Positions 1 to 12,000 of a DNA stretch of 17,045 nucleotides are shown here, piece after piece. The notes under the pieces are model-generated. The model saw nothing but the letters and a program-made list of their open reading frames with translations. It ran no database searches and was not told where the DNA came from. This DNA is from JADKIH01 sp031411835. GTDB taxonomy: Bacteria; Bacteroidota; Bacteroidia; AKYH767-A; 2013-40CM-41-45. A program made the translations under genes and the position numbers. The DNA lies in contig JANOBV010000357.1 in assembly GCA_031411835.1 (NCBI GenBank), positions 1 to 17,045 on the forward strand, given 5' to 3'. Every line of letters begins with the position of its first letter. Position 1 is the stretch's first letter.

Positions 1-3000
1 TCCGCTCAATGAATTCGTAGCTGTTGCTGTGTATGTATTTGCACCTGTTGTACCTGGTGTCACTGTTACAGTATTACCTGAAAGTGCTCCCGGATTCCAT
101 GTTACAGCTACATTCGGCTGAGTAACTACAGTTTGAACTTGGATATTGTAATCTTCTGTTTCACCCCATGTGTAAGTTCCTGTTGAAGAAATCGTACCCG
201 ACGTTTCAACTGCAATCACTCGCATACGAGTAACTCCTGCCAAAGCAGTAGCTGGTACCGTAATTGATCCGGAAACTGTGTTTGGTCCTGAAACTGCAGT
301 ACTAACGAAAGGATTTTCGTTTGCGTCTAAGAAATCACCATCACGATTCCAGTCAATGAAGATTGCACAACGGTTTGTAAAGTTTCCTCCACACGTTCCA
401 GTTTGAACTGAAAATGCAACCGATTGACCCACAGCTACCGTTGGAGCAGTAACCGAAGTGAAATCTGAGTAAAGGTTTAACACTGAGGCACCACCACCTG
501 TTGTAGAACAAGTAGAAGTATTATTTAATGTACCGAAAGTTACATTCAATAAGTCCTCATCAGCCACACTAGTTGCACTTGATGAAGCATACGTAGCCGT
601 TACTGTCTGTGGTCCATTATCAATTGTAGTTGTACTTGCATTAAGAGTAGTTGAAAAACCGAAACATATTGGATTCGGAGTCGCAGAAACGCTTGTGATC
701 GTTGGTGCATTAGTAAGGGTAACTACTGTTGTTGCAACCGCATTACAAACATTATCCGTTACACTCATTGTATACGTATAAGTTCCGTTTATAGTTGGAG
801 TAACTGTTACAGAGAATGGATCAGCATAAGTACCGGTCAATGGAGTCGAAATTCCACTGTTAGCACCACCACCATTCAATGAATAAGTATTCCAAACATA
901 ATTCGAAGGATTAGAAACATTCAATGTTACAGATGCACCAGTACAGCCTGTTGTTACCGCTGACATTGTGATTGTCGCAGGAATTGAAACTGTCTGGATT
1001 ACCGGAACACGTGCACTTTCACATGTTGTTGTTCCATTGTAAGATGAAACATAGAAAGTAGTTGTAGAATTAATATTATAAGCTGTTAAAGATGCACCAG
1101 TCTGACCAACCAATGGAGAACCACCGCTAGCAGTTAAGTACCATCTGTAAGCCGGACCACCACCTGTTACTGAACACGTCGCATTTCCAGGACCACACTG
1201 TGTACTATCAACTGCTGTTGGAGCTGTTGGAAGTGGATTCACTGTTACAGTTGAATAAGCATAATTTGTACATGTATTACCGGCAGCACTAACACCTACT
1301 GTATAAGTAGTTGTTGAAGTTGGCGTAACGGTAATTGTTGGGGTTGTTGCGCCACCCGGATTCCATGAATATGTTTTCGCCGGATCTTGAGCCACTACAC
1401 CAATAACGTTTATAATATAATCTTCTGTTTCACCCCATGTATACGTTCCGGTAGAAGCAATTGCGCCTGAAGTTTCAACAGCAATAACACGCATACGTGT
1501 TACACCAGCTGAAGCTGTAGCAGGAACGGTGATAGTACCGGTTACGGTATTTGGTCCTGAGACTGCTGTACTTATAAATGGATTTTCGCCCGCATCTAAG
1601 AAGTCGCCATCACGATTCCAATCGATAAAGATTGCACAATGGTTTGTAAAGTTACCACCGCAAGTACCAGTTTGAACTGAGAATGATACTGATGAGCCTC
1701 CATTGACTGTTGGAGCAGCAACCGTAGTTGTGAAGTCAGAATATAAATTTAATGTTGAACCAGGACCACCTGTCGTTGCACAAGTCGATGTGTTATTTAA
1801 TGTTCCGAATGTTACATTTAATAAATCTTCATCGGCAGTACTAGTTGCAGAAGATGATAAGTAACCTGTAGGTTGAGTTTGAGGACCTGTTGATAATCCA
1901 GCAGAATAAACATTCAGTGTTACTGAAGTTCCTGCACAAACTGTGCTTGAAGTAGGTCTGATACTATCAATTGCCGGCGGAACTAATACAGTCACTAATG
2001 TAGTTGCCGTCGTAGCACAACCTGTTGGAGTTGGGCTTGTAATATCAACAGCACTTACTGTATATGTGTATGTACCACCTGCTGTAGCCTGTATAGTTGG
2101 GTTGAATCCTCCTAATGAAGTAGGAATACCACTTCCGCTTACAGGACTTGCAGTCCATGTATATGCGTAATTCGGATCGTTTGAAGACGTCGCAGTTAAT
2201 GAGAAGTCTGTGAACGGACACGTATTTGTTACTACTGAGCTAGTAGCAGTAACAGTTGGAGGTGCAATTACTGTTGCAATTACCTGTGTACGGACACTTT
2301 CACAAGAACCATCAAACGTTGATACGTAGAATGTAGTTGTAGTTGAGATTGGGTATGACACCAATAGACCATTTGCATTTGAATAGATTGGTGTGCCACC
2401 TGTAGAAGCTAGGTACCATTTGTAAATATCACCTGCTACATCAACATAACATGATGGCGTAGCCAAACCACATTGTGTTGAGTTGTGCCCTACCGGAGAA
2501 GGAGGAAGTGGATTCACATTTACCATCACTGTACCTGAAATTGAACAACCATTTGCATCAGTAGCTGAAACGGTATAAGTAGTAGTAGCAGTAGGAGCAA
2601 GCGAAAGACTAGCACCAGTTCCTACACCTGAAGTACCATCAGACCATGAGTACGATAAATTTGGCAATAGATTAACTGTGTATTCTTCGTACTCACCCCA
2701 CGTAAGTGTTTGTGTAGGACTTGTAATTGTTCCTTCGTTTACCAGAACGCGCATACGGGCAGCACCAACACTTGCAGAAGTAGGTACCGTGAATGTACCT
2801 GTAGAAGTGTGTGGGCCGCTGATCGTTGCACCTTGGTTATAAACGTTTTCACCTGCATCTGTGAAGACTCCGTTCCTGTTATAGTCAATATAGATTGCCA
2901 TAGCATTACCAAAGTTTCCACCCTGAGTGATACTAGTTAAAGAACAGTTATAAGTTGTTCCCATCAATAATGAATATGGACCGAATGCAGTGAAGTTTGA

Positions 3001-6000
3001 ATAACTACCGCCTGTTCCTGTAGCGGTACCAATAGTACCTACTAAAGAACCACCTGCTGTAGTATTATTCAGGATCGTCGATGCACCTTGTGTAATTGTA
3101 ATATTTCCGAAATCTTCATCAGTAGTAGGGTTTGATACTGCAGGAGGTGCAGTATATGTTGGAGCTGAACCACTACCACTTAATGTTGCATTAAGTGTTG
3201 TTGAACCTCCTACACATACCGGATTCGTTCCGGCTGCAGCAGTAACTGTCACTCCTGTAAGAGGAGCATCAGAGTATGATGTTCCGGCAGCAGTTGGAGA
3301 ATATGTTCCATCTGTAGCTGTAGCTGAATAAGTAACAACAGCATTTGCAGGAGTTGCAGCAGGAATTGTTGCAGTCCATGTTGTTGTACCAGTACCAGCT
3401 GTTCCAGACATAGCAATTGTAGTTGTTGAACCACCATTAAATGCATATGATAAGTTAACTCCGGTTACCGGTAATGCACCTGCAAGAACAGAAACTGTTA
3501 TTGTTCTAGCTGTAGCTGTACATTGTATACCTAATGGAGCTGCAGAAATTGCTGTGATCGCAGGTTGAACATTTGTTCCTGCAAATTCGTCAGCACCAAT
3601 ATCAGGCGCTGTTGCACTTCTTAGGTCGCCATCATAATCATCGGTAATACCAGAAATTGATATAGCACCTGATTCAGCTAATGAAGCAGCACCGGCAGTG
3701 AAATGCAAATAGTTTGCACTTGCACCTGTTGTAGTGTTCGCTAAGTTAGTAGCTACGTTTTCTGTTACAGAAGCTTGCTCACGCGGTGACATTCCTACTT
3801 GTGATTTATAAGCAGCAAATGCAAAGCCTGCAGTTCCGTTGAAAGACGTTAAGTTGTTACCAACTCCTGTAGTATAATATAAGTTATTGTTTGAAGCTGA
3901 ACCAAAGTTAGCCGGAGGAACGGTAATTGTTGCACAACGAACTGCAACTGAAAATGCCGGACCTGATTGAGCAAGTGAGTTAGAAACGATATTGTTTCTC
4001 AATACAACTGTTGTTGGAGTAGCAGTGTAACTGATACCTGATGATCCACCTGTTGATGTACCACTCAAGAAGATCGTATTGTACGATGCATTTACTGTTG
4101 TTCCACCGGTTAAACTTAAACCAATGATGGAATTTGAAGCAAGTGCATTTGTAATGTTTGGAGCTGAGATACCACCAATGATGTTATTAGTGATTCCAAC
4201 AGTTGTTCCACCTGTATTGCTGATACCAATTGCAGTACCCGCAGAACCGTTCACAGTTAAACCATAGATCTTATTCTTAGTAACATTCACTGTACCGCCT
4301 GTTGAAGTAATGATACCGGCAAGAGCAGGTGTAGTACTTGCTGAAGCAACTGAGAGCCCAAAAATAGTGTTACCACTGATTGTACGAGCATCTGATGTTG
4401 ATGTCGATACGTTGATACCGCGGATAATATGTGAGCCTGTAGATGCACCTCCTATAGATAATGTGTTGATCGTATTGTTTGTGTAAGATGTTGGTGTTGC
4501 AAGACCAGTACCAACATTCGTGATACCGTTGATAGTACCAATTGCAGTACCTGTCAATGCAGTGATCGTGTTTGTATTGATATTGTTTGCATTCACTGTC
4601 CAAACAGAAGTAGATGTAAAGTTTATACCACTGAATGTACATGCTGCTGCACCACCTGCCATTGTATTACCGCTAATTGTATTTCCGTTCATAGTCGCTA
4701 CTAATGATACTGACGAATGTGAAGATGAAATACCGAACATTGAACCTGTTGAAGATTTCGTGTTGCTCGTGATAACGTTATTGTTACAAGACAATGTTGA
4801 TGTTAATGGTGATCCTGACAATGCGATACCTGTGAAAGTACCGGTACCCGCTAGCGAGTTTGCCGTAATCGTATTACCGTTAACCGTTACATTTGAACTT
4901 GTACCTGCAAGTCCGCAAGTGATACCATTGAATGTTGCAGTTGTTGCAGCACCGAATGCACAATTTTGAACAGTGTTATTAGAGATACTTGCAGTGTTTC
5001 CTGTTCCGGATCCACCATAAGTAATACCAATAACTGCTCCTGTTGAGTTTGTAGCTGATACAAGAGTAACCGTGTTACCTGTGATCTGACCATGAGGACC
5101 GCTACCACCATTGATACCTGTGATTGCTCCTGTTGTAGAAGCACCACCATTGATCGAGTTGTTAGAGATCGTGAACGAACGGTTATCTGTTACTGAGATT
5201 GCAGTTACTGCTGTTGCAGCACCGGCAAAGTTAGTGATCGTGTTTCCTGAGATCGTTTGTAATGTATCGTTTGTGCTTGATGTTCCCGATGCAGCTGTTG
5301 CAGCATTGAATAACACAGCACCATAAGTATTAGTGATCGTATTGTTAGTGATCGCTACTCTGTTACGGAATGCCTGAATTCCTGTAGCATCACCTGCTAA
5401 ACCACCATAAGTCAATAAAGTTGCTGAAGCTTCTGTAGTGTTTGCTACGCGAACTCCGATTGCAGCTGTATTTACTTTGTTCAATGTAATTGTACCATTT
5501 GTGTACGTTACATTGTTAGCACCATTTAAGTTATCACACTTGTAAACACCTAAACCTGCTTCCATTTGTGTAGTTGCAGTAGTATTAGCAGCATTTTCAG
5601 AAAGATCGATACCGTTGAAAGTAACGTTATCCATACCAACTACTTTCACGATATTATCTGCGAATGTGTTAGCTGTTGTTGTTCCTGTGTTTGCTGTTAA
5701 TTTTGGATTTGCTCCACCACCAACTTTTACAAACGAAACTGTTTGTGTAGGACCTGATTGAAGACCAACCGCCAAAGCACATTGCTTAAGGATCAATCCA
5801 CCTGCAGGAACTGTTTCAGTATAACCACCATTAATGTTGAAAGTAACGTTACCCGCAACACCTTTTGTATTTAAGTCAGCTACTGCATTTGCGAAACTTG
5901 TATAGTTCGAACAAGAAGGAGTAGAACTGATCGTGTATGTGCCCGATAATGGACCTGAAGCAGAAATTACAACCGGAGCCGATGTAAATGAACATCCAAA

Positions 6001-9000
6001 TGAATTCGTTACGATTACTGTATATGAACCTGTTGTTGATGTTGTAAACGTTGGAGAGTTTGTTCCCACGTTTGTTATACCATTCAACACATATTGATAA
6101 GAAGAAATTGTTCCTGCACCTGCTGTAGCTGTAGTAGTTAATGTTGTGCTATTACCTGCTAACAATGTAGAACATGAAGCTGAAATAGATGCTGTAGGAT
6201 TTGAGCTTACAACTGTGAATGAAGCTGTAGCTGAACAACCGTTTCCATCTGTATTTATTACTGAGTATGCTCCCGCTGTGTTAACCGTGATTGCTGCAGT
6301 TGTTGCAGAAGTTGACCATACGTTTCCTGTTGCAGGAGTTGCAGTCAACGTTACTGTACCACCAGTACATAAGTTACCACCGCTAGTTGCAGCAATTGAT
6401 ACTGAGTTAGCAGAGTAAATTGTAACAGTAACCGGAGCTGATGCCGGTGATGTACAACCTGCTGCAGTGTAAGTTACTGTATAAGTATAAGTACCAGCAC
6501 CTGAAACAACGATGTTATCAGTTGTTGCACCACCCGGTGACCAAACATTTCCTGCTCCTGTATAAGAAGAAGATAATGTGATTGTTCCCGGATCACAGAT
6601 CGAAGAAGACGATGGTGTGATCGTTGGTGCAGTTGGTGTTGGATTTACTGTAATGTTAATTGTATTTGATGTAGCAGGACTTCCTGTTGCACAAGCAAAG
6701 CTAGATGTCATGATTACATAAATTGCATCATTGTTTGTTGGGCTATAAGTGTATGTTGCAGAAGCACCATTTTGAACTGATGAACCGTTTACAAAGAACT
6801 CATAATTTGGCGTTGATCCGCCACCTGTTGAAGTTGCAGTGTAAGTCGCAGAACCTGCACAAATTGTTGCTGAGCCTGTAAGTGTTACTGAAGCAGCAAT
6901 TGCACCTGTTACTGTAATAGTTTGAGATGCTGTTGCAGGATTTCCGCTTGTACAAGTTTCATTTGAATTATAAGAAACCGATACTATATCGCCATTTGCT
7001 AATGAAGCATTTGTATATGTAGCATTTGTTTCACCAGATTGTGGAGTTCCATTCAATGACCATTGGTAAGAAGGAGATGTTCCGCCGTTAGTACCGCTAG
7101 CTGTAAATGTTACTGAAGTTCCAGAACAAATCGAAGTAGATGGGCTTGTTGCAATTGAAACTGAAACCGGAAGATTCGGATTTACAACTAATGTTGTAGA
7201 CGCTGAATTTGTACATCCGCTTCCATCAGTTACTATTACTGTATAAACACCTGCGTCAGTAGCTGATGCTGATTGAGTAGAAGCAGTGAAGCTGCTTGGA
7301 CCTGACCATGCATAAGAAACAAAACCGGCAGTTGCATCGATTGTAGCCGAACCACCTGAGCAGATCGGACCGTTATTCGATGCAGTTACACTAGGAGCAG
7401 CAGGGCTTGTAATTGTTACCGAAGCTGATCCTGTACAACCATTGTTATCTGTTGCAACAATCGTGTAAGAACCTGCTGCTAAACCTGAAGCCGGTGAAGT
7501 AGATGCATTTCCATTCAATGTATATGAATAAGGAGCTGACCCACCTGAAGCAGAATATGTAATTGAACCATCAGAACCACCGAAACATGTTGTATTTGTT
7601 CCGCTAGCTGAAACTGAAACTGCTGTTGGTTGAGTAATCGTAAGTGTTGTAGAACCTGTACAACCGTTATTATCTGTTGCTACTACTATATAAGAACCGG
7701 CAGCTAAACCAGAAGTTGGTGAAGTTGCAGCGTTTCCGTTTAATGTATAAGAGTAAGGAGCAGTACCGCCTGTAGCAGAGAATGTTACAGAACCATTAGT
7801 ACCACCATTACAAGTAGCATTCGTTGCTGAACCTGATGCAACTACTGTTGTAACGTTAACTGTTGCTGATGCTGAAGCAGTACAACCTGCTACGTTGCTC
7901 ATTACAACTGTATATGTTGTAGAAGGCGCAGTTGCAGTAGCACCGCTTGGGTTTTGAGCACTTGAAGTAAAGCCGTTGTTTGAAGCAGTCCATGCATACG
8001 TTAATACACCTGCATTTGGAGTGAATGTAATGCTTTGGCCATCTACCAAACTTGATGTAAGATTAGAATATTGCAACGCTGAAGAAGCACTAAAGTTTAA
8101 TCCAACAGTAGCAGATTCTCCACCATCAAATCCTACAACACCATAACTAATATCAGAATAAACCAAGTGTATCTGGCCTGTTGTTAAGTCTAATTGTATC
8201 TGGAAAGTAATTGTTCCTGTTCCTGTTGCACCAAAGTTATCTTCATTAGTCCATTGAACAATATATACATTACCTACAGTTTGTGTTTTAATTGAACCGC
8301 CGGTACCCGGAGTCATATCATCCCAATTTGCACAAATAGCTGTAAGTGTTGAACCTGCTACGTTGGTCATTAAACCACCTGTAAGCTGATCAGTATTATT
8401 TGCGCCCAATGGAGCCGGTAAAGACCTATTACTATAGTTGATATCACCTGCTGTTGAACCAAAAGCCAACACCCCATTATTTCCTACACGGGCCGTAGTA
8501 TAAGCTACACCATTGTAATTGAAAGAAGGGATAGTAAGGTTATGTTCGGTATCATCACCAATCGTTCCAACAGAAGTACCTGAAACGCTGATATCGATAA
8601 ATGCCACTCCACTGTTACCGTTGAAAGTATAACCAACACCAGGTTGTGTATTTACAGCCGAAGATGTTAAGTTAGCTGTTCCGCCGGCACAAACTGAAGC
8701 AGGGCCTGAAGCCGTTGCCGTATTTACCCCAGGGTTAACAACAACTGTTGTTGTTGCTGTAGAAGAACATCCGTTTACTGAAGCAGTTACCGTATAGACA
8801 CCGGCTGCAGTTAAAGTAACAGAAGAAATTGACGGGCTTTGAGAGCTTGAGCTAAACGAATTTGGACCTGTCCAAGCGAACGCTGTTCCGATATTTGAAC
8901 CACCTGTCAGATTTAGCGTTGAGCCTGAACATACAGGAGTATTGCTAGATGCAGTTGCAGTTGGAATTGGATTAACGGTAAATGATACAACGTTACTTGC

Positions 9001-12000
9001 CCCTGTTTGAGAACAAGCATCAGTTACTGTAACAGAATAACTGCCTGTAGTACTTACTGTGATCGTGCTTGTAGTAGCACCATTTGACCATAAGTAACTA
9101 TAAGGTTGACCGCCGCCTGTAACATTTGCAGTAAGAAGCTGAGTTCCGCCTGTACAAACGTTTATTGGACCTGCCGGTGTTACGTTAACAGTTGGAGCAC
9201 CTGTAGCAATTGATACAGTTGTTGTAGCTGTTGACGCACATCCTGAATTGGTAGCAGTAACTGTAAATGTTGTATTTGCAACTAGTGCGTTAGTTGCAGT
9301 AGATGCTGAAGTTGCATTTACTACATCACCTGATGGAGTCCATGCAAAAGTTACAGCACTATATGGAGAGAATGAATACAAACGACCTGAAGACGGCGCA
9401 GTTGTAGCATTACCATCATTTGCAACAGTAGTACTTGCTGTATTTGTTGCAAAAGTTAAACTCTGGAAAGTCGTTCCACCTGCTCCGGTAATACCTGCAG
9501 AAATGGAAGTTGAAGTCGGTGCTCCCATTGTTCCGTAACGTAATTCAATCTTGTTGCTTGTCTCATAGATCCATGCCTGGAACGTAGAGTTAGAAGCACC
9601 TGATACATTACGAGGAATCGTTACTCTCCACTGAACCTTGAAGATTCTGTTTGGAGCAGTTCCTGTTGTAAGTGTTGTTACACTACCATCAGTTCCTGTA
9701 GCAGCATCATCCCAAAATGGATAAATCTTTGGAGTATTTGTGCTGCTGGTAACCGCGTTTGTAAACTGACTTGCCAGCGCTGTAGCTGAGTTAGCGAATG
9801 CTAACCAACCATCAGGTGATGCTGAGAAGAAAGTATAATTGGTTCCGCCCATATTAAATGTAAATGGAAGCGCAACACATGAACCAGCAGTCGAACTGTT
9901 CGCTGCGGCCATTGGAGCATCATCTACACCTAAACCTACAACTGTTGCAGCACCTGTCATCGGATCCAACGTTCCGCTGGAACCGTTGGTAGAAAAACCA
10001 TAAGTAGCTACAGAAGGTGTTATATAAGAAGAACTAAGGTTTGAAGTACCACCTGTACAAATAGTTGCAGGTGTGGCTGTTGCCGTTAAACTTAAAGGGA
10101 AGGATGCAACAGTTATAGCAGATGTCGCTGTATTTGTACATGCGTTTGCATCTGTTCCTGTTACAGTATATGTTGTTGTTGCTGACGGAGATGCATTTAC
10201 TGATGATCCGGTCGTTGCTGATAAACCACCTGCCGGTGACCAAGCATAAGTTGTAGCTCCTGAAGCAGTCAAAGCAACTGCTGAACCACCCGGTGTACAA
10301 TAAGAACCTGAAGTTGGTGATACTGCTACGGTTGGTAAAGTATTTACAGTAACTGTAAATTCAAGAGAGGTAGAAGATTGACCTGATGCGGAACATGAAA
10401 CGGTAACAACATAATATGTAGTCGTTGTTAAATTTCCAGTAGCTTGACTAGCAGCTGTCCCTAAAGTTGTTGTATAAGGCCCTCCTGAAGTTGTTGAGGA
10501 TGCCCATTGGTAAGTAATTCCTGGAGCTGTATAATTAGTAGTGGAAAAACTTAATGTTGTCCCCGTTCCCGAACATAGCGAAGAAGCACCTGTAATTACT
10601 GCCTGAGCAGGTGTTCCTGAACAAACAGGAAGTGGAGTTCCATTTAATTCCCAAGCCCCGATATCAGGAGTTGTTGCATTTCTTGTTGTTCCTGCATAAT
10701 CAGTTGTAAAACCTGAAATAGTCGCAGCACCAGCCTCTAAGCCGGTTTGAACTGCTAAGTCATACTTTAAGAAATTTGCAGATGCACCGGAAGTTGATTG
10801 CCATGTTGGACTTTCTGAAATAGAATTGGCATCACGCGATGCAACACGAGCCTTATAGGCTGTTAATGTAGCATCTGTATTTGTTCCGTCAGTAAAGATA
10901 GTTGAACCAAAGAAATCGTTACGATTCGAATTTGCTGAATACGATGTTAATGTAGCTGTTGATCTTCTGTAAGCAGCAGCTAAACCAGTGCCGGTAACAG
11001 ATGATGTATTTACAAAAATGTTATTTCTTAAATCTACAGTTGTTGTAGTAGAAGCAGAAACAGCGCTTGATCCGAAGAGAGCGCCTGAACTAGATCCATT
11101 AAGATAAACTGTATTATAATATGCGTTTACTGTTGTACCACCGGTGATGTTTAATCCTACCAGTGGATTCGCAGCATTTGCTGCAGTTGCGCGTAAATCA
11201 CCAACTAAGTTATTATATAGAGTTATTGTCGTTCCTACTGACACTAATAAACCATTTACGGTTGTTGAAGCATTGTTTCCAGATAGATCGTATATCTTAT
11301 TGGCAAAAACATTTGTTGTCGTAGCTCCAGAAATAACAATACCAGAAACAGAAGAAGCACCTGTAGAGGACAAAGTGTTAACTGTGTTATTATTGATATT
11401 AATTGTAGTTGAGGTGTTTGAACAAGTAATACCTGTTACTGAACCGCCCGTTCCGGTTGACGTTAAATTATTGATGATATTGGAATTAACATTTAAAGGA
11501 GTTCCACCATTGAATGTTGAACCAATACTTAATGCTGTGATAGACGATTGTCCCGTAATATTGGAAAAGGTGTTAGTAGAATAATTTGAGGTAGCACCTA
11601 TATAAGAGTAAGTCATACCAGTAATGGAACCAGTACCACCTGTCCAATTGCTGAAAGTATTTCCAGTAACAGTTCGATTTGGACTAGTTCCTGCTCCGTC
11701 GGTATTATTGACACCGGTTATACCAGTGGCACCGGTTACGGTGATGTTAGAAAAATTGTTGTTAGTAAAACTATGGGTTGAGCCATTTGGCGAACTACCC
11801 GCAGTTGTTGATATAGTTACTGTACCACCCGCACCAGTTTTATTAAAAGCTGTAACTATTGAGTTATTGTTCAGCGTTTGAGAACCGGAAGCTGGCATGG
11901 AGTAGTTATGTGCGAAAAAGGTGAAACTACCAGTAGTATTTGTTGAAAGATTTGTAAATGTATTTCCGCTTATACTTAAAGTAAGGTGAGGAGCTACAGA

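Larger units (their letters stand above)
1..3246 (-). repeat. Super-repeat of ~1.28 kb: split Ig + GEVED + two Ig-like modules
   Basis: The unit starts with an Ig first strand (PVCVGGSTTL, TVCAGTSVTL or PICFGFSTTL; Cys codons at 3214, 1936 and 664), then a GEVED domain, the rest of the Ig module, a module with STQCG...YKWYL or YRWYL...FYVS...CES, and a module ending in TYTYTxSxxD. Spacing at the Cys codons is 1278 and 1272 bp. Copies 1 and 2 are complete; copy 3 is cut by the window edge, so more may follow. Copies 2 and 3 are much closer to each other than to copy 1. Confidence 0.8.
5944..10647 (-). other. Array of Ig/PKD-like modules of the giant protein
   Basis: Residues ~843-2410. About twelve modules of 70-95 residues share the pattern (I/V)CxGxxxxL...YxWxxx...TYTVxxTxxxGCxxxAxxxVxV, with one Cys early and one late in most copies, probably a disulfide. 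Several are joined by NPxPT linkers. Two modules are interrupted by a large insert (9361-10026 and 8008-8658), and two SprB repeats interrupt the array at 7402-7842. This is the likely spacer that holds the two beta-helix blocks apart at the cell surface. Confidence 0.75.

Noticed and set aside
4370..4642. Minus-strand open frame of 90 codons, Tyr/Cys/Ile-rich
   Set aside because: Out-of-frame reading of the same strand as the giant gene; the main frame reads through with clear beta-helix coils.
4520..4969. Plus-strand open frame of 149 codons
   Set aside because: Lies wholly inside the giant minus-strand gene; its V/P/A-rich product is the antisense image of Thr/Asn/Gly-rich repeats. No start context.
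11144..11584. Plus-strand open frame of 146 codons
   Set aside because: Antisense shadow of beta-helix block 1, with the same V/P/L-rich bias as the other shadows in this gene.
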